From positions 62,001-126,000 of the forward strand of contig JAEYZG010000016.1 in the NCBI GenBank assembly GCA_023428135.1: 64,000 bases of DNA, read 5' to 3'. The position numbers were made by a program, and so were the translations under genes. Every line of letters starts with the position of its first letter. Position 1 is the first letter of the stretch. The stretch is from Bacteroidota bacterium (GTDB lineage: Bacteria > Bacteroidota > Bacteroidia > Cytophagales > Cytophagaceae). This document shows positions 8,052 through 17,319 of this stretch, in pieces. The notes under the pieces were generated by a model that had not been told where the DNA came from, searched no databases, and worked only from the letters and a program-made list of their open reading frames with translations.

Positions 8052-9188
8052 CTACTCCTCTTTAAAGTAGATTTTAAATGTTGATCCTTTGCCTTCCTGG
8101 CTTTCCAGTTCAATTTTTCCTCCATTATTTTCTACAATTCTTTTGACGATATTAAGCCCTACTCCGGTACCTTCCACATGGGTATGAATCCTTTGATACA
8201 TATGAAATACTTTTTCCTGATCCTCCGGAGCAATGCCTAAACCATTGTCCTTAACTTCCAAAAGAATCAAGTGCTCTTTCACTTTTGATGTTCTGATTAT
8301 TATCTCCGGTATTCGGTCAGGTGAGGCATATTTTATTGCATTTGAAAGAAGATTAAAAAGAATACTCCTTAAGCTTTTTCTGGAAAAGTTGATGAAGGAT
8401 GCTTCAGTCAAGTAGTCATAAATTTTGGCATTAGAATGCTCAATATCATCCATTAAATCGAATTTGACCTGATCCAGAACTTCTTTAAAATCTACTCTGG
8501 ACTTTATCTCTTCAGCAAGACCGTTTTGTGTCTTTCCCAAAGATGTCAAGTCATATAAAGTATCCTTAAACTTTTGAATGGAGGTGTTGAACATTTCCAA
8601 AATACCGGACTCTTCTAATTTCTTTTCGCATTCTGCACCTAGCTCATCCTTTACAGAATTTAAAAGGCCATCTATATTGTTGATAGGAGCTTTTAAATCA
8701 TGAGAGGCGGTGTATATAAAGTTCTCCAGATTATTATTTACAATGACTGATTTCTGATTGGAATGAGTCAGTTGCTCTTCTAAAAGCTTCTTATCATTGA
8801 TGTCAAAAATAACCTTTATAATGAAAATATTTCCTTCCTTATCTTGTGTATAAATACTTTCTCCATGAACCCATATATAAGCCCCCTTTTTATGAAGAAG
8901 GTAATTGTCGTCGATGTAAGAGCCTTTTTGTTTTACAGTCTTTAGTTCAATTTCCGGAAGGTTTCTTAAGCGATCTTCCGGAACGAATAGAAGATCATAA
9001 TAAATTCCGGTTAAATCCTCTCTAGAATATCCTAATACTTTTTGGATACTTATGTTGCTGTCCAGAATGATTCCATTCACATCTATTACGATCAGCCCTG
9101 CTGCCTGTGAGTTTTCCATTAATTCCTCAAAGAATGAGGAGGTATCTATCTTTTTAATTTCCTTATCCTGAAAAGTATTATGGCTCAT
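8052..9188 (-). CDS. PAS-domain sensor histidine kinase
   Basis: This 378-residue kinase has no membrane segment and is probably cytoplasmic. One PAS domain spans about residues 20-135 (GLIVIDVNGIILDSN ... VLGYSREDL, with a PAC-like IIKVIFDINDKK end). The HisKA region has the phospho-acceptor H163 in ASHDLKAPINNI. The HATPase domain (about 265-376) has the N box LLSNAIKYA, the G1 box DNGLGIAPEDQ and the G2 box GTGVGLNIVKRI. No response regulator is adjacent, so it is an orphan kinase. Its signal is unknown. The HisKA segment ASHDLKAPINNI belongs to a type very common in Cytophagales hybrid and orphan kinases. Confidence 0.92.
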   Translation of the reverse strand: MSHNTFQDKEIKKIDTSSFFEELMENSQAAGLIVIDVNGIILDSNISIQKVLGYSREDLTGIYYDLLFVPEDRLRNLPEIELKTVKQKGSYIDDNYLLHKKGAYIWVHGESIYTQDKEGNIFIIKVIFDINDKKLLEEQLTHSNQKSVIVNNNLENFIYTASHDLKAPINNIDGLLNSVKDELGAECEKKLEESGILEMFNTSIQKFKDTLYDLTSLGKTQNGLAEEIKSRVDFKEVLDQVKFDLMDDIEHSNAKIYDYLTEASFINFSRKSLRSILFNLLSNAIKYASPDRIPEIIIRTSKVKEHLILLEVKDNGLGIAPEDQEKVFHMYQRIHTHVEGTGVGLNIVKRIVENNGGKIELESQEGKGSTFKIYFKEE

Positions 9189-9670
9189 CTCTTTGTCAGT
9201 TTATACTTAGATAACCCATGGAACCATTGCAAAGGTTCTAATTTTGAATAGCCAGGTTAATAATCTTGGTTTTAAATTTCTTCAAAATTTTTTAGCATGA
9301 GAAAAATGAATAAGTTAAGTGAAGTTTTAAAATTCGGAAATTGAGTAATGAATGACCTTAGTGTTGATTCTCTGATTGGCTGATGGGGAAGCTCAAAATG
9401 ATCAATGATATCCTATCATATAGTCATAATTGAATAAAGCACACAGATTTTATCTGACATTATTTTTTTTTCAATCAGGAAAGGTTCAGATAGAAGATTT
9501 TTTCCATTGAAAATCAGTGAGATGTTTTTTGAGATTCAATTAAATCAATTAAATGTAAGAATTCCCTTGAATCTCCTTCCATGGTCCGGGATAAAAGTGT
9601 ATTTTTATAGTTGGGCTAAAATTAAAATTTTGATTTTTGCCCTCAAGTGAAACATAATCAGGTATTTTAA
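9189..9670. other. Intergenic region between divergent kinase and condensin operon
   Basis: This 482-bp AT-rich region must hold the promoters of the kinase gene (minus) and of the mks operon (plus). I see only very short frames (for example 15 codons near 9297), no hairpin terminator and no clear TAnnTTTG element. Confidence 0.45.
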
Positions 9671-11251
9671 GTGAAGCAACCATTAAGCATTAAAGACCTC
9701 ATCAATCTCCTTTATCAAAATCGGGAGGTTATAGAAATGCTTTTTGGAAATAAAGAATCCATAAACAAATCTGAAATCCTCGCCAGGGAGGATATGAGTG
9801 ATGAAAAGCTGGAAAAGCTGGCCATTTACGAAATTATCCATGAGAATAACAATATCATCAGTCTGGATGACCGGATTATCACTTTTATTGAGGAAGTACT
9901 TGAAATAGGCGAAGTTACTACCAGCTTTATCAATGATAATATTCAGTCTCTCAATGAAAATCTGAAATATTACAGGATTGATAGCAATCCAAGATTTCTG
10001 CGGAACATAAAAAGGTCACTAAAGAAGATCAATTCCACAACTTCCAGGGAAGTCATAAAACTTCACAAGAATATTGATGAAGCTTATAAGAATCAGGGAA
10101 ATTACCTGATAAAACTTCAGGAGCTTGATAAGTACAAGAGAAAGCGGGATGATATCATCAATCTTATCAAAGAAACAGAGCAGATCATTTCTGATGCTCA
10201 GGGATTTTTTAATACAATTGTAGATGCCGAGTTGAGTTCCATTATTCTTGATTTAAGATATACATTGGTCAGAAACCGTGATTATCTGAATGAAATCCAG
10301 GCGCAGATTATAGACTACATTAACAAGATTCAGTATCAAGCAGAAATTTACAGGAAGATACAGCGTCTTAAAGAATTAAAGGACTACGAAGAACTAAAAT
10401 ATAAAACCAATTTTGTTGATGTAGTAGCTTCAACCAATGCCTTGATGTTCCGCAAACGTGTGCCTTTGAAGACTAGATTGTCTATTGATTTCCTTTATTC
10501 AGATCAGGGAGCAGCACTTACACAAAAGGTAGCATCTAAGCTTCATTTACTGAGGCACACAGATAGAAAGCCAGCAGGCAGAATGTCAGACGGTTTTTAT
10601 GAAACATACAAAGAAGAGTCTGCAAGCCTTAATATTGCAGGACTTGTAGAAAAGTTTCAATCGGGAAATGTTGACTTATTTCAATTTGTACAGTCTTATA
10701 ATTTTCCTGAAAAAATCGGTGAGCTAAGTCTTGAAAAGAGAATTTCCTTATATGTTGGTATTTCCATAGACTATGATCCTCAGTTGGATATCACCGATGA
10801 ATTTGCCTTTATAGAGCTTGTAAATGATAAAGGGCAGAAGCAGAAAGTGGGATATGCGCTTATTAAGCCGAAAGCGGAAAGCGGAAAGCAGAAAGTAGTT
10901 AAAAGTGAAAAGTTAAAAGTTGAAAGTGAAAAGGATGAAGCGGAAGGCGGAAAACTTAAAGCTGAAAGTGAAGAACCCGCTGCTCAACTGGTCGAGACTA
11001 AAGATGATGAGGTTAAAGTGGAGGACTTACAGTCTGAAACTAAAGTTAGAAAGTCGAAAGCTGAAAGTGTAAAGCTTAAAGTTGAAAGTAAAAAGTCTAA
11101 AGCGGAAGGCGGAAAGCTTAAAGCGGAAAGTAAAAAAAAGAAAACTGATAGCTTAAGCATTGAAGTTGATAATGAATTGCCCAATACAATTACTCTGAAG
11201 GATGAGAAGAAAAAAGTAACTAAGGCGAAAACCAAAAAAAGTAGTAAGTGA
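9671..11251 (+). CDS. mksF: Kleisin-like subunit of an SMC-type condensin (MksF/JetA-like)
   Basis: This 526-residue protein is the first gene of a three-gene operon whose order and sizes (about 500, 180 and 1200 residues) match MksF-MksE-MksB. In that complex MksF is the kleisin that bridges the two SMC-like ATPase heads. The N-terminal 90 residues look like a winged helix, the middle (about 95-240) is helical and coiled-coil-rich, and a second compact part follows to about residue 400. The assignment rests mainly on gene order. The last 125 residues are odd: a Lys/Glu/Ser tail with a 7-residue period (KLKAESE, KLKVESK, KLKAESK) encoded by 7-bp repeat DNA (10866-11150). The start is a GTG at 9671. 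Expression is probably from the 480-bp region upstream. Confidence 0.65.
   Translation: MKQPLSIKDLINLLYQNREVIEMLFGNKESINKSEILAREDMSDEKLEKLAIYEIIHENNNIISLDDRIITFIEEVLEIGEVTTSFINDNIQSLNENLKYYRIDSNPRFLRNIKRSLKKINSTTSREVIKLHKNIDEAYKNQGNYLIKLQELDKYKRKRDDIINLIKETEQIISDAQGFFNTIVDAELSSIILDLRYTLVRNRDYLNEIQAQIIDYINKIQYQAEIYRKIQRLKELKDYEELKYKTNFVDVVASTNALMFRKRVPLKTRLSIDFLYSDQGAALTQKVASKLHLLRHTDRKPAGRMSDGFYETYKEESASLNIAGLVEKFQSGNVDLFQFVQSYNFPEKIGELSLEKRISLYVGISIDYDPQLDITDEFAFIELVNDKGQKQKVGYALIKPKAESGKQKVVKSEKLKVESEKDEAEGGKLKAESEEPAAQLVETKDDEVKVEDLQSETKVRKSKAESVKLKVESKKSKAEGGKLKAESKKKKTDSLSIEVDNELPNTITLKDEKKKVTKAKTKKSSK
10866..11150 (+). repeat. 7-bp repeat tract inside the kleisin gene
   Basis: The DNA is built of degenerate heptamers such as GCGGAAA, GCAGAAA, GTTAAAA, GTGAAAA and GTTGAAA. 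Because 7 and 3 are coprime, the tract is read as a 7-codon (21-bp) period, giving the heptad peptide K-L-K-x-E-S-x. It is interrupted by non-repeat acidic DNA at about 10972-11040. The same heptamer family, in the opposite orientation, occurs just before the next gene at 11365-11399. Confidence 0.7.
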
Positions 11252-11364
11252 TCATTTTACAGTGTAGGTAAAAGATAAAATAAAAAGAATCATATAAATG
11301 TTTGCAATTAAAGTGATAATAGGAAAGTAAGTTGAACTAAGATCAAGCATGCAGACCCTTTAAT

Positions 11365-11399
11365 CTTTCAACTTTTAACTTAAAACTTATAACTTTCTC
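11365..11399 (-). repeat. Five tandem degenerate heptamers before mksE
   Basis: Five 7-bp units on the plus strand (CTTTCAA, CTTTTAA, CTTAAAA, CTTATAA, CTTTCTC) end exactly at the base before the ATG of the next gene. They are the reverse complement of the heptamer type found in the kleisin tail. The tract occupies the place of the ribosome-binding region of mksE. Confidence 0.7.
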
Positions 11400-11945
11400 A
11401 TGGTTCCTAAACAAACAGCAGAAATATTTCAGATCCTTAGCAAAGGTAACTTCATTAGTTCTAACGGAAGTCAGGCGAGGTTGTATGATTGTATCAGTCA
11501 TGAAGATAACTTTAAGATATTGAAGGAATACTTTGCCCATATTGGCTATCATCTGGAAAATGGACACAATTATTATTATTTCAGTCAGCAGGATGAGACG
11601 AATACCAATATGGAGAAAAAACTGGAGCAGTTTGCTCACTTTATCGATGTAATGGATTTTTTCTCATGTCTGGATGTGAAACCTGTTACAGGTACGCGTT
11701 ACCGGGTAACTCAGATTGCAGAGGAATGCTTTGCTAATGAGCGTTTGAGACAAAAGATATTTGCTTTGTCGAGAAAAGATAAGCTGATAGATAAAGTCAT
11801 AGAGGTTGCCGGATCCCTTGCTAATGGCGGCTTTTTTGAGCAGGAAGATGAAGATACCTATAAGGTAATGGACGCCATTCATTATCTTGAAACTATTATA
11901 TCCCTTATAACTATTGATGACGATGGAGAGCAAAAGAATTCTTAA
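11400..11945 (+). CDS. mksE: MksE-like condensin subunit
   Basis: This 181-residue protein lies between the kleisin and the SMC-like ATPase. Its size and position match MksE (the JetB/KITE-type dimeric winged-helix subunit), which binds the kleisin and helps close the DNA-binding compartment. Two winged-helix-like stretches are visible, with a strand pair at GHNYYYFSQQ and GTRYRVTQIAEE, and the C-terminal third is helical. The last 29 bp overlap the start of mksB, so translation is probably coupled. It lies 148 bp after mksF with no terminator seen, so I place the three genes in one operon. The family call rests on context; sequence recognition is moderate. Confidence 0.62.
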   Translation: MVPKQTAEIFQILSKGNFISSNGSQARLYDCISHEDNFKILKEYFAHIGYHLENGHNYYYFSQQDETNTNMEKKLEQFAHFIDVMDFFSCLDVKPVTGTRYRVTQIAEECFANERLRQKIFALSRKDKLIDKVIEVAGSLANGGFFEQEDEDTYKVMDAIHYLETIISLITIDDDGEQKNS

Positions 11946-14900
11946 CAGAATCATTTTTATCAATATTGCAAATACGGATTATTCCAGTGCAGAGATAGCA
12001 GGCAATACATGTTTTGTCGGAACCAACAACATGGGAAAGACTACACTTCAAAGAGCTATACTGTTCTTCTATAGCGCCAATACCAGAGGCCTTGGTATTT
12101 CTGGTTCTCAGAAGTCATTTGAAGATTATTATTTTCAATACCCTAATTCATATATCATATATGAAATTCTGACAGAAGAAGGCATGTTCCATGTGATGGT
12201 ATACAGACATAACAAACTGTTGTTTCGTTTTGTGGAAAGTCCTTTTAATAAGGACCTGTATATCGTGAACAATGAAGCAGTTCTCCCTAAAGAAGTGCTG
12301 ACAAGGTTTAATGAACATAAATTATACTACAGCGACCAAATTGAAACCTTTGAGAGGTACAGGAATATAATTTACGGTGCAGATCCGGACAAACGTTATA
12401 AGAAGTTTGCTCTGCTTAAAGGAAATAGCAATTATCACAATATACCACTTGCTATTACTTCGATCTTCCTGAGTTCCGAAGCTTCAATAAAAGCAGAGTT
12501 TGTGAAAGAATGTATCGCAAACTCTATCAGTACTAAACATACCAATATTGAGCTGAAGACTGTTGAACGTCAGTTGCGTCAGTTTACAGAGAAATATCAG
12601 GATATCGAGACATTCTTCAGAAAAGAGAATGCTCAAAGAGGAGAGTTGATAAAAGATAATTTCTCACAGATAAAAAATCTTAAAACCAAACAACGGGCTC
12701 TTGCGGCAGAACTTGGTGGGGCAATAAAATATGCCACAGAACAGAAAGATTTATTAGGACTGCAGGTAGCAAACTTCAGACAAAAGGCAGAGGCTCTAAC
12801 CAAGGAATTTAAATGGAAAGAAAATGCCTTTCAGGAGAAGAAAGGAGAAATCAACCAGGAAATCGGTGCTATTAAATCAAGACTAAAAGAAGCAGATAAA
12901 AAACAAAAGGAATACCAGGGAAAAGGAATAGAAGATCTAATGAAGAAAGCAGAGGAAAAACCTCAGCTTTTAGCCAGTCTGCAAGCCAGGGAGACGGAAT
13001 ATGCAACACTGACTGCAGGGTTCAAAGATGTGGAGCAGCAATTCAAGACTTTGTTTGATGGGCTTGAGAATGAGAAAAAGGAATATCTGAATATGATTAC
13101 CAGTCAGGGCTTATCCCTTGAAAGAAAATTTCAGGAAGTGAAAAGCAAGCTGGCTGAGGAGTTCAGGAAAAATGAAAATAACCTCAGAGAAAAGAATGCA
13201 TCTGTAATAGATCAGTATAAAGGACGCCTTCATAAAAGAGAGCTGGATAAACAGAAAGCCGAGTTCTCAGAAAAGGAAATTAAAAAGAAGAAGTACTTTG
13301 AAAGAGAGGTAACTCTTATAAAAGAAAACCTTGATGAAATAGGGAAGAGGAGACTTGACAGAGAGGCTCAATCAAAAATTAAGAACAGAGAAATAGAGGC
13401 TCTGAGAAAAGAAGCCGAACACATAAAAGAAAAGAACAGGATAACAGCTGAGCAATTTACTTCGAAGAATAAAGAAGAAATAGCCTTAATAGATGAGAAG
13501 ATCAAAGCCATTGAGGAAAAGCTATCTGTACATCAGAATGCTTTCTTTGGCTTCTTACAGGAAAATTATCCTGAATGGCCTAAAACAATAGGCAAGGTTT
13601 GTAACGAAGAACTTTTATTTAATAAAGATCTGAATCCTAAGTCGATTCAAAAGGAATTGGATAGTCTATATGGAATTCAGCTAGATCTTTCTAATGTGAA
13701 GATTCATTCCAAGTCTCTTGAAGAATACGAACAGGAGAAATCAACGTTGCTGGAAGAAAAATCTAAATTGAATCAGAGTTTTCTGGATTTCAGGGAAACG
13801 CAGGCCAGAGAAGAGCAGTCTAAGTTAGCATCTATTGGTAAGAAAAGTGCACAATTCAAAAATGAACTTTCTCAATTGGATTATGATGCTGAGCAGGATG
13901 AACAAAAGGAGAAGCAATTCACACTTGATTTGAATGATTGGGAGAGAAAAGCTGAATCCCAGAGAGAGCAAGACCTTACGGATCTATACACACTTCAGGA
14001 AGAGATTAAAAAGGAATTGGCAGAAATCAATGCTTCAATGAAAGGTCTTGCAGAATCGCTCAAAGATGAATTGAAGTTATTGAAAAACAAAGAAGCGGAT
14101 CGGGTCTCTGAGGCGAAAAAGGAATATGATGATGAAGCTGCCATTCTTGAAGAATCAAAAGATGCAAAACTTGAAGAGTTTAATGAAAGAAGAGAGAAGC
14201 TGCAGAAAGATAAATCCAAGAGCTTAAAGAATAAAGGTATTGATGATTCAAAGATTAAAGCGCTGGAGAATGAAATAAAAAATATTAAACAAGGTCTGGA
14301 TGAGATTGAAAAGAATGCAGAGTTTGTAAATGATTATAAGAAGGATAAGCGAGAGCTATTCGATAAAGTTGAATCTTTCAATAAAGAAAAAGAAATCCTT
14401 GATGAGAAAATAAAGCAATGCGAAAGAGAATTCAATGGTGAAAAACAATCATTTGATAAAGATAAAATTCAGCTTGAAAAGGAGAGCTCAAAATATCTTG
14501 AAGAGCTTAAGAAATACACAGACGGACTGGATTATTTTGAAAAGCATTTTAAAGAAAAGGCTTTGTTTGAACGTCTGCGTCATTTGATAGAACCTGCTAC
14601 TGCCATGCCTTCGGATCTTGGTATTACAGCGCTTTGTTCTCAATTGTTTTCAAATGACGGAGAGTATCATGGTCAGTTTGAAAAGTTCAGAAACAAGATC
14701 ACTGAGTTTACGGGTCGTTTCCGTCCGGAAAACCATTTGAGTTTCCGTATTAATCCCAACGCTAATGAATTTGAATACGAAAGGTTTGCTGAATACCTGC
14801 AGGAGTTTTATAATGAAAATAAAATTCAGACATCCATTGCAGAAGTAGCGAAAAATCATGGTATGTTGATTGATGCCATTGCTACAAAAGTGAAAGCACT

Positions 14901-15600
14901 GACAGACCACAAAGGACGAATCAACCGGATGATCAGTAAAATGGAAGCTGATTTTGGAAGAGCATCATTTGAAAGTTCTAAGCTGATCGAATATATAAAA
15001 TTGAAGTCTGAAGACAGTGAAAACAAGGTATTGAAGAAGCTTCAGAAGATTGCTGAGTTCAGAGAGCAGAATCCATTTCTTTATGGAGAATCTAATCTGT
15101 TTAATCAGGAAAATAAAGCCAAATCAGAGATAGATAAAAAATCAGTAGAGCTTTTGAACGACCTTCAAAAGACCATTAGTGAAGAAAATTATGATGAGAT
15201 AAAAGTTCAGGATTTGTTCGAACTGAGGTTCAGAATTAAAGAAGGAAAGAACGACACCGGTTGGATCGAGAAGATTGACAGAGTAGGTTCTACAGGTACT
15301 GATATGCTTGTGAAAGCTGTAATTTATATTACATTGTTAAATGTTTTCATTAAAGAGTCAACAGAGAAGACAGCTCAAAACTTTAAAGTACATTGTATTA
15401 TAGATGAGGTGGGGCAGATCTCTGCACCTTATCTGAAAGAGCTGATAAGCTTTGCAGAAGAAAGAAACATCTATCTGATAAACGGTCTCCCAAATGAAAG
15501 CAAGCTGGAGACTCATTATAATTATACTTATAAGTTCAGAAAAGATCAGCATGGTAATGTGAAGGTTGTACCTTTATTGACGATGAGTATTGAGCCTTGA
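11917..15600 (+). CDS. mksB: SMC-like ATPase (MksB/JetC-like)
   Basis: This protein of about 1227 residues has SMC architecture. The N-terminal head has a Walker A motif FVGTNNMGKTTLQRA (G35-T43). Long coiled coils, extremely rich in Lys and Glu, occupy about residues 240-480 and 590-900, with a less charged part between (about 520-590, LQENYPEWPKTIGKVCNEEL) that could be a hinge or bend. The C-terminal head has a signature-like GSTGTDMLVKAVIY and a Walker B IIDEVGQIS, where E follows D as in ABC/SMC ATPases. The complex would extrude or compact DNA. No JetD/MksG nuclease gene is adjacent, so this is better called a MksBEF-type condensin than a full Wadjet system. ATG codons at 11917 and 11923 are both possible starts; both overlap mksE. 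Confidence 0.75.
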   Translation: MTMESKRILNRIIFINIANTDYSSAEIAGNTCFVGTNNMGKTTLQRAILFFYSANTRGLGISGSQKSFEDYYFQYPNSYIIYEILTEEGMFHVMVYRHNKLLFRFVESPFNKDLYIVNNEAVLPKEVLTRFNEHKLYYSDQIETFERYRNIIYGADPDKRYKKFALLKGNSNYHNIPLAITSIFLSSEASIKAEFVKECIANSISTKHTNIELKTVERQLRQFTEKYQDIETFFRKENAQRGELIKDNFSQIKNLKTKQRALAAELGGAIKYATEQKDLLGLQVANFRQKAEALTKEFKWKENAFQEKKGEINQEIGAIKSRLKEADKKQKEYQGKGIEDLMKKAEEKPQLLASLQARETEYATLTAGFKDVEQQFKTLFDGLENEKKEYLNMITSQGLSLERKFQEVKSKLAEEFRKNENNLREKNASVIDQYKGRLHKRELDKQKAEFSEKEIKKKKYFEREVTLIKENLDEIGKRRLDREAQSKIKNREIEALRKEAEHIKEKNRITAEQFTSKNKEEIALIDEKIKAIEEKLSVHQNAFFGFLQENYPEWPKTIGKVCNEELLFNKDLNPKSIQKELDSLYGIQLDLSNVKIHSKSLEEYEQEKSTLLEEKSKLNQSFLDFRETQAREEQSKLASIGKKSAQFKNELSQLDYDAEQDEQKEKQFTLDLNDWERKAESQREQDLTDLYTLQEEIKKELAEINASMKGLAESLKDELKLLKNKEADRVSEAKKEYDDEAAILEESKDAKLEEFNERREKLQKDKSKSLKNKGIDDSKIKALENEIKNIKQGLDEIEKNAEFVNDYKKDKRELFDKVESFNKEKEILDEKIKQCEREFNGEKQSFDKDKIQLEKESSKYLEELKKYTDGLDYFEKHFKEKALFERLRHLIEPATAMPSDLGITALCSQLFSNDGEYHGQFEKFRNKITEFTGRFRPENHLSFRINPNANEFEYERFAEYLQEFYNENKIQTSIAEVAKNHGMLIDAIATKVKALTDHKGRINRMISKMEADFGRASFESSKLIEYIKLKSEDSENKVLKKLQKIAEFREQNPFLYGESNLFNQENKAKSEIDKKSVELLNDLQKTISEENYDEIKVQDLFELRFRIKEGKNDTGWIEKIDRVGSTGTDMLVKAVIYITLLNVFIKESTEKTAQNFKVHCIIDEVGQISAPYLKELISFAEERNIYLINGLPNESKLETHYNYTYKFRKDQHGNVKVVPLLTMSIEP

Positions 15601-15628
15601 TTACATTTTTAAGATAATTAATTATAAT

Positions 15629-16594
15629 ATGGAAGAACAAGAAAGTCTGATAAATTCAGAACCAATTGAAATAGTTTATCCTGACAAGCCTGTTGAGCAA
15701 AGCGCTGTTAAATCGTTGCTGCCTTCATTTGCAAGTGCAGTTTTGTTTATTGCTGCTTCCTATTTTGTGTTTGACTGGGGCCTGACAAACATATTAATAT
15801 TGGCTGGTGTTGTACTCTTTCATGAATTGGGCCATTTTGCCGCAATGAAGTTCTATAATTACAAGGATGTATCAATGTTTTTTGTGCCACTTGTTGGAGC
15901 TTTTGTATCAGGTACTAAAGACCAGATCTCTCAAAAGCAATCAATAATTATTCTCCTTGCGGGACCTTTACCTGGTGCATTGCTTGGTTCCATAATGTAT
16001 TATTTCGGGTTGGTATATAATAATGACTTCTTGTTGAATATTGCTGGTTTTATGGTTTTGATTAACCTGTTTAATCTGCTGCCGATAATGCCTTTTGATG
16101 GTGGACGATTTATTAAGTGTCTGTTCTTTGAAAGAAGTGAGCTTATAGGCAGTATATTCAGTTATGTTTCTATTGGCGCTCTTTTTTACTATTCCATTAC
16201 TTCTCAATCATATTTTTTAATGCTTGTTCCCGGGTTTTTAACGCTTCAGTTATATGCACAGTCTCAGTTGAGAAAGGCTAAGAAAGCATTGATGGAAAAG
16301 GGAGTTAACTTAAATAAAAATTTTGAAGAACTTACTAATGAAGAGTACTGGATTGTACGAGATGAGATGGGGAAGCATGTTCCGTCTTTCAGTAAATATG
16401 TGACTCCTGGTAAATATGAAGTCTCTGAAAATGAACAGAAGATAATAGAGCAGGTTAAAGCGGTCATTCAAAAGGAACCAATACAGGATCTTAAAGTAGG
16501 AGGCAAAATTCTTTTTACAGCTATCTGGATTTTATCTTTTATCGTTCCATTTGTAATTATTGGGGTAAGTATGATTTTGACAAGAAGTTTGTAA
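15629..16594 (+). CDS. Site-2 protease family zinc metalloprotease (M50)
   Basis: This 321-residue membrane protein carries the S2P active-site motif HELGH (H65-H69) in a hydrophobic segment and the second motif LLPIMPFDGGRF about 95 residues later, whose Asp is the third zinc ligand in this family. I count about six hydrophobic helices: one or two before HELGH, several between, and one at the extreme C-terminus. A soluble segment of about 85 residues (starting KAKKALMEKGVNLNK) precedes the last helix. S2Ps cut transmembrane helices of anti-sigma factors or remove signal peptides; the substrate here is unknown. The start at ATG 15629 gives a normal N-terminus 28 bp after mksB, so it may be cotranscribed with the condensin operon. 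That link may be fortuitous. Confidence 0.85.
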   Translation: MEEQESLINSEPIEIVYPDKPVEQSAVKSLLPSFASAVLFIAASYFVFDWGLTNILILAGVVLFHELGHFAAMKFYNYKDVSMFFVPLVGAFVSGTKDQISQKQSIIILLAGPLPGALLGSIMYYFGLVYNNDFLLNIAGFMVLINLFNLLPIMPFDGGRFIKCLFFERSELIGSIFSYVSIGALFYYSITSQSYFLMLVPGFLTLQLYAQSQLRKAKKALMEKGVNLNKNFEELTNEEYWIVRDEMGKHVPSFSKYVTPGKYEVSENEQKIIEQVKAVIQKEPIQDLKVGGKILFTAIWILSFIVPFVIIGVSMILTRSL

Positions 16595-16603
16595 GTTATA
16601 ATT

Positions 16604-16993
16604 ATGTATGGATTTTTAAAAATATCGATATTGCTATTGGTTGTTCTGACTTTAACTTCCTTTGTAAGAAATGAAGTTATTGACATTACTGATCGCTGGC
16701 AGTCCAAAATTTGCCCTTTTCATAAAGTAAGACTGCATAAAGGAACAGTTGAATGTGTTGTAAGCGGATTTGCCAGCCAACAACCGGAGGATTCTAGAGA
16801 CTATATAAATGCACCTTATGATATTGGAGATATGGCAAACGCAAAGTATAGGTACTTTGTTGGGAAGGGATGTAGTTTAGGAAATAGCAAAGCTGTTATT
16901 TTGTATTGCAAAAAGTGTGAGGCTGTGAGAAAAAAATGGATGCAGAAGGTAAATAAAAAAAGATCAATTCATTATAGAGTAGGGGATTTGTAA
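16604..16993 (+). CDS. Small exported zinc-ribbon-like protein
   Basis: This 129-residue protein begins 9 bp after the M50 protease gene, so it is almost certainly in the same transcript. It has an N-terminal hydrophobic segment (residues 5-21). The mature part follows a recurring metal-binding pattern: CPFHKVRLHKGTVEC, then a Pro/Asp-rich stretch, a GCSLG, and YCKKCEAVRKKW. The CxxH and CxxC pairs suggest one zinc site. Its function is unknown; the neighbouring protease suggests a membrane-linked role. Confidence 0.65.
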   Translation: MYGFLKISILLLVVLTLTSFVRNEVIDITDRWQSKICPFHKVRLHKGTVECVVSGFASQQPEDSRDYINAPYDIGDMANAKYRYFVGKGCSLGNSKAVILYCKKCEAVRKKWMQKVNKKRSIHYRVGDL

Positions 16994-17243
16994 AGGTTAA
17001 ATCAGAAAGCGTAAGACTTAAAAAAACAAAGAAGCTCTGGAAATCAGAATGCAAACGACGTACAATCAACTAGGTCAATGAAGTTCTTCATTGTTGCTTC
17101 ATATAAAGTATGTAACCAGCCGTTATAACCCCGAAGCGTTTGCTTAAGCCCGAAAGTTCAGGAGCAAGTAGAAGTATCAATAAGGCAGGAATTAGAAGAA
17201 AATAGATTTCTGGATAATGTCAGATTACTTGGTCTGTTAAAAT
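16994..17243. other. Intergenic, with a possible coding relic
   Basis: No full gene is visible. At about 17150-17243 one plus-strand frame gives a charged peptide ending in TAA (VQEQVEVSIRQELEEN, then RFLDNVRLLGLLK) without a start codon. It resembles the 3' end of a decayed gene, but I cannot name it and it may be chance. Confidence 0.25.
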
Positions 17244-17272
17244 AAATAAATCCTCGTTTCCAAGGATTATTT
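17244..17272 (-). terminator. Likely terminator of the rSAM / dehydratase-C pair
   Basis: On the minus strand AATAATCCT pairs with AGGATTTATT around a TGGAAACG loop, followed by a T-rich stretch. It lies about 50 bp past the stop of the gene at 17320-18300. Confidence 0.5.
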
Positions 17273-17319
17273 CATAAACAAATTGCAGATGTGTTTTACT
17301 AAACTTGAAATGAAGCAGA

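Noticed and set aside
9671..15600. Complete Wadjet (JetABCD) defence system
   Set aside because: No JetD-like nuclease gene is adjacent; the next gene is an M50 protease. MksBEF-type condensin fits better.
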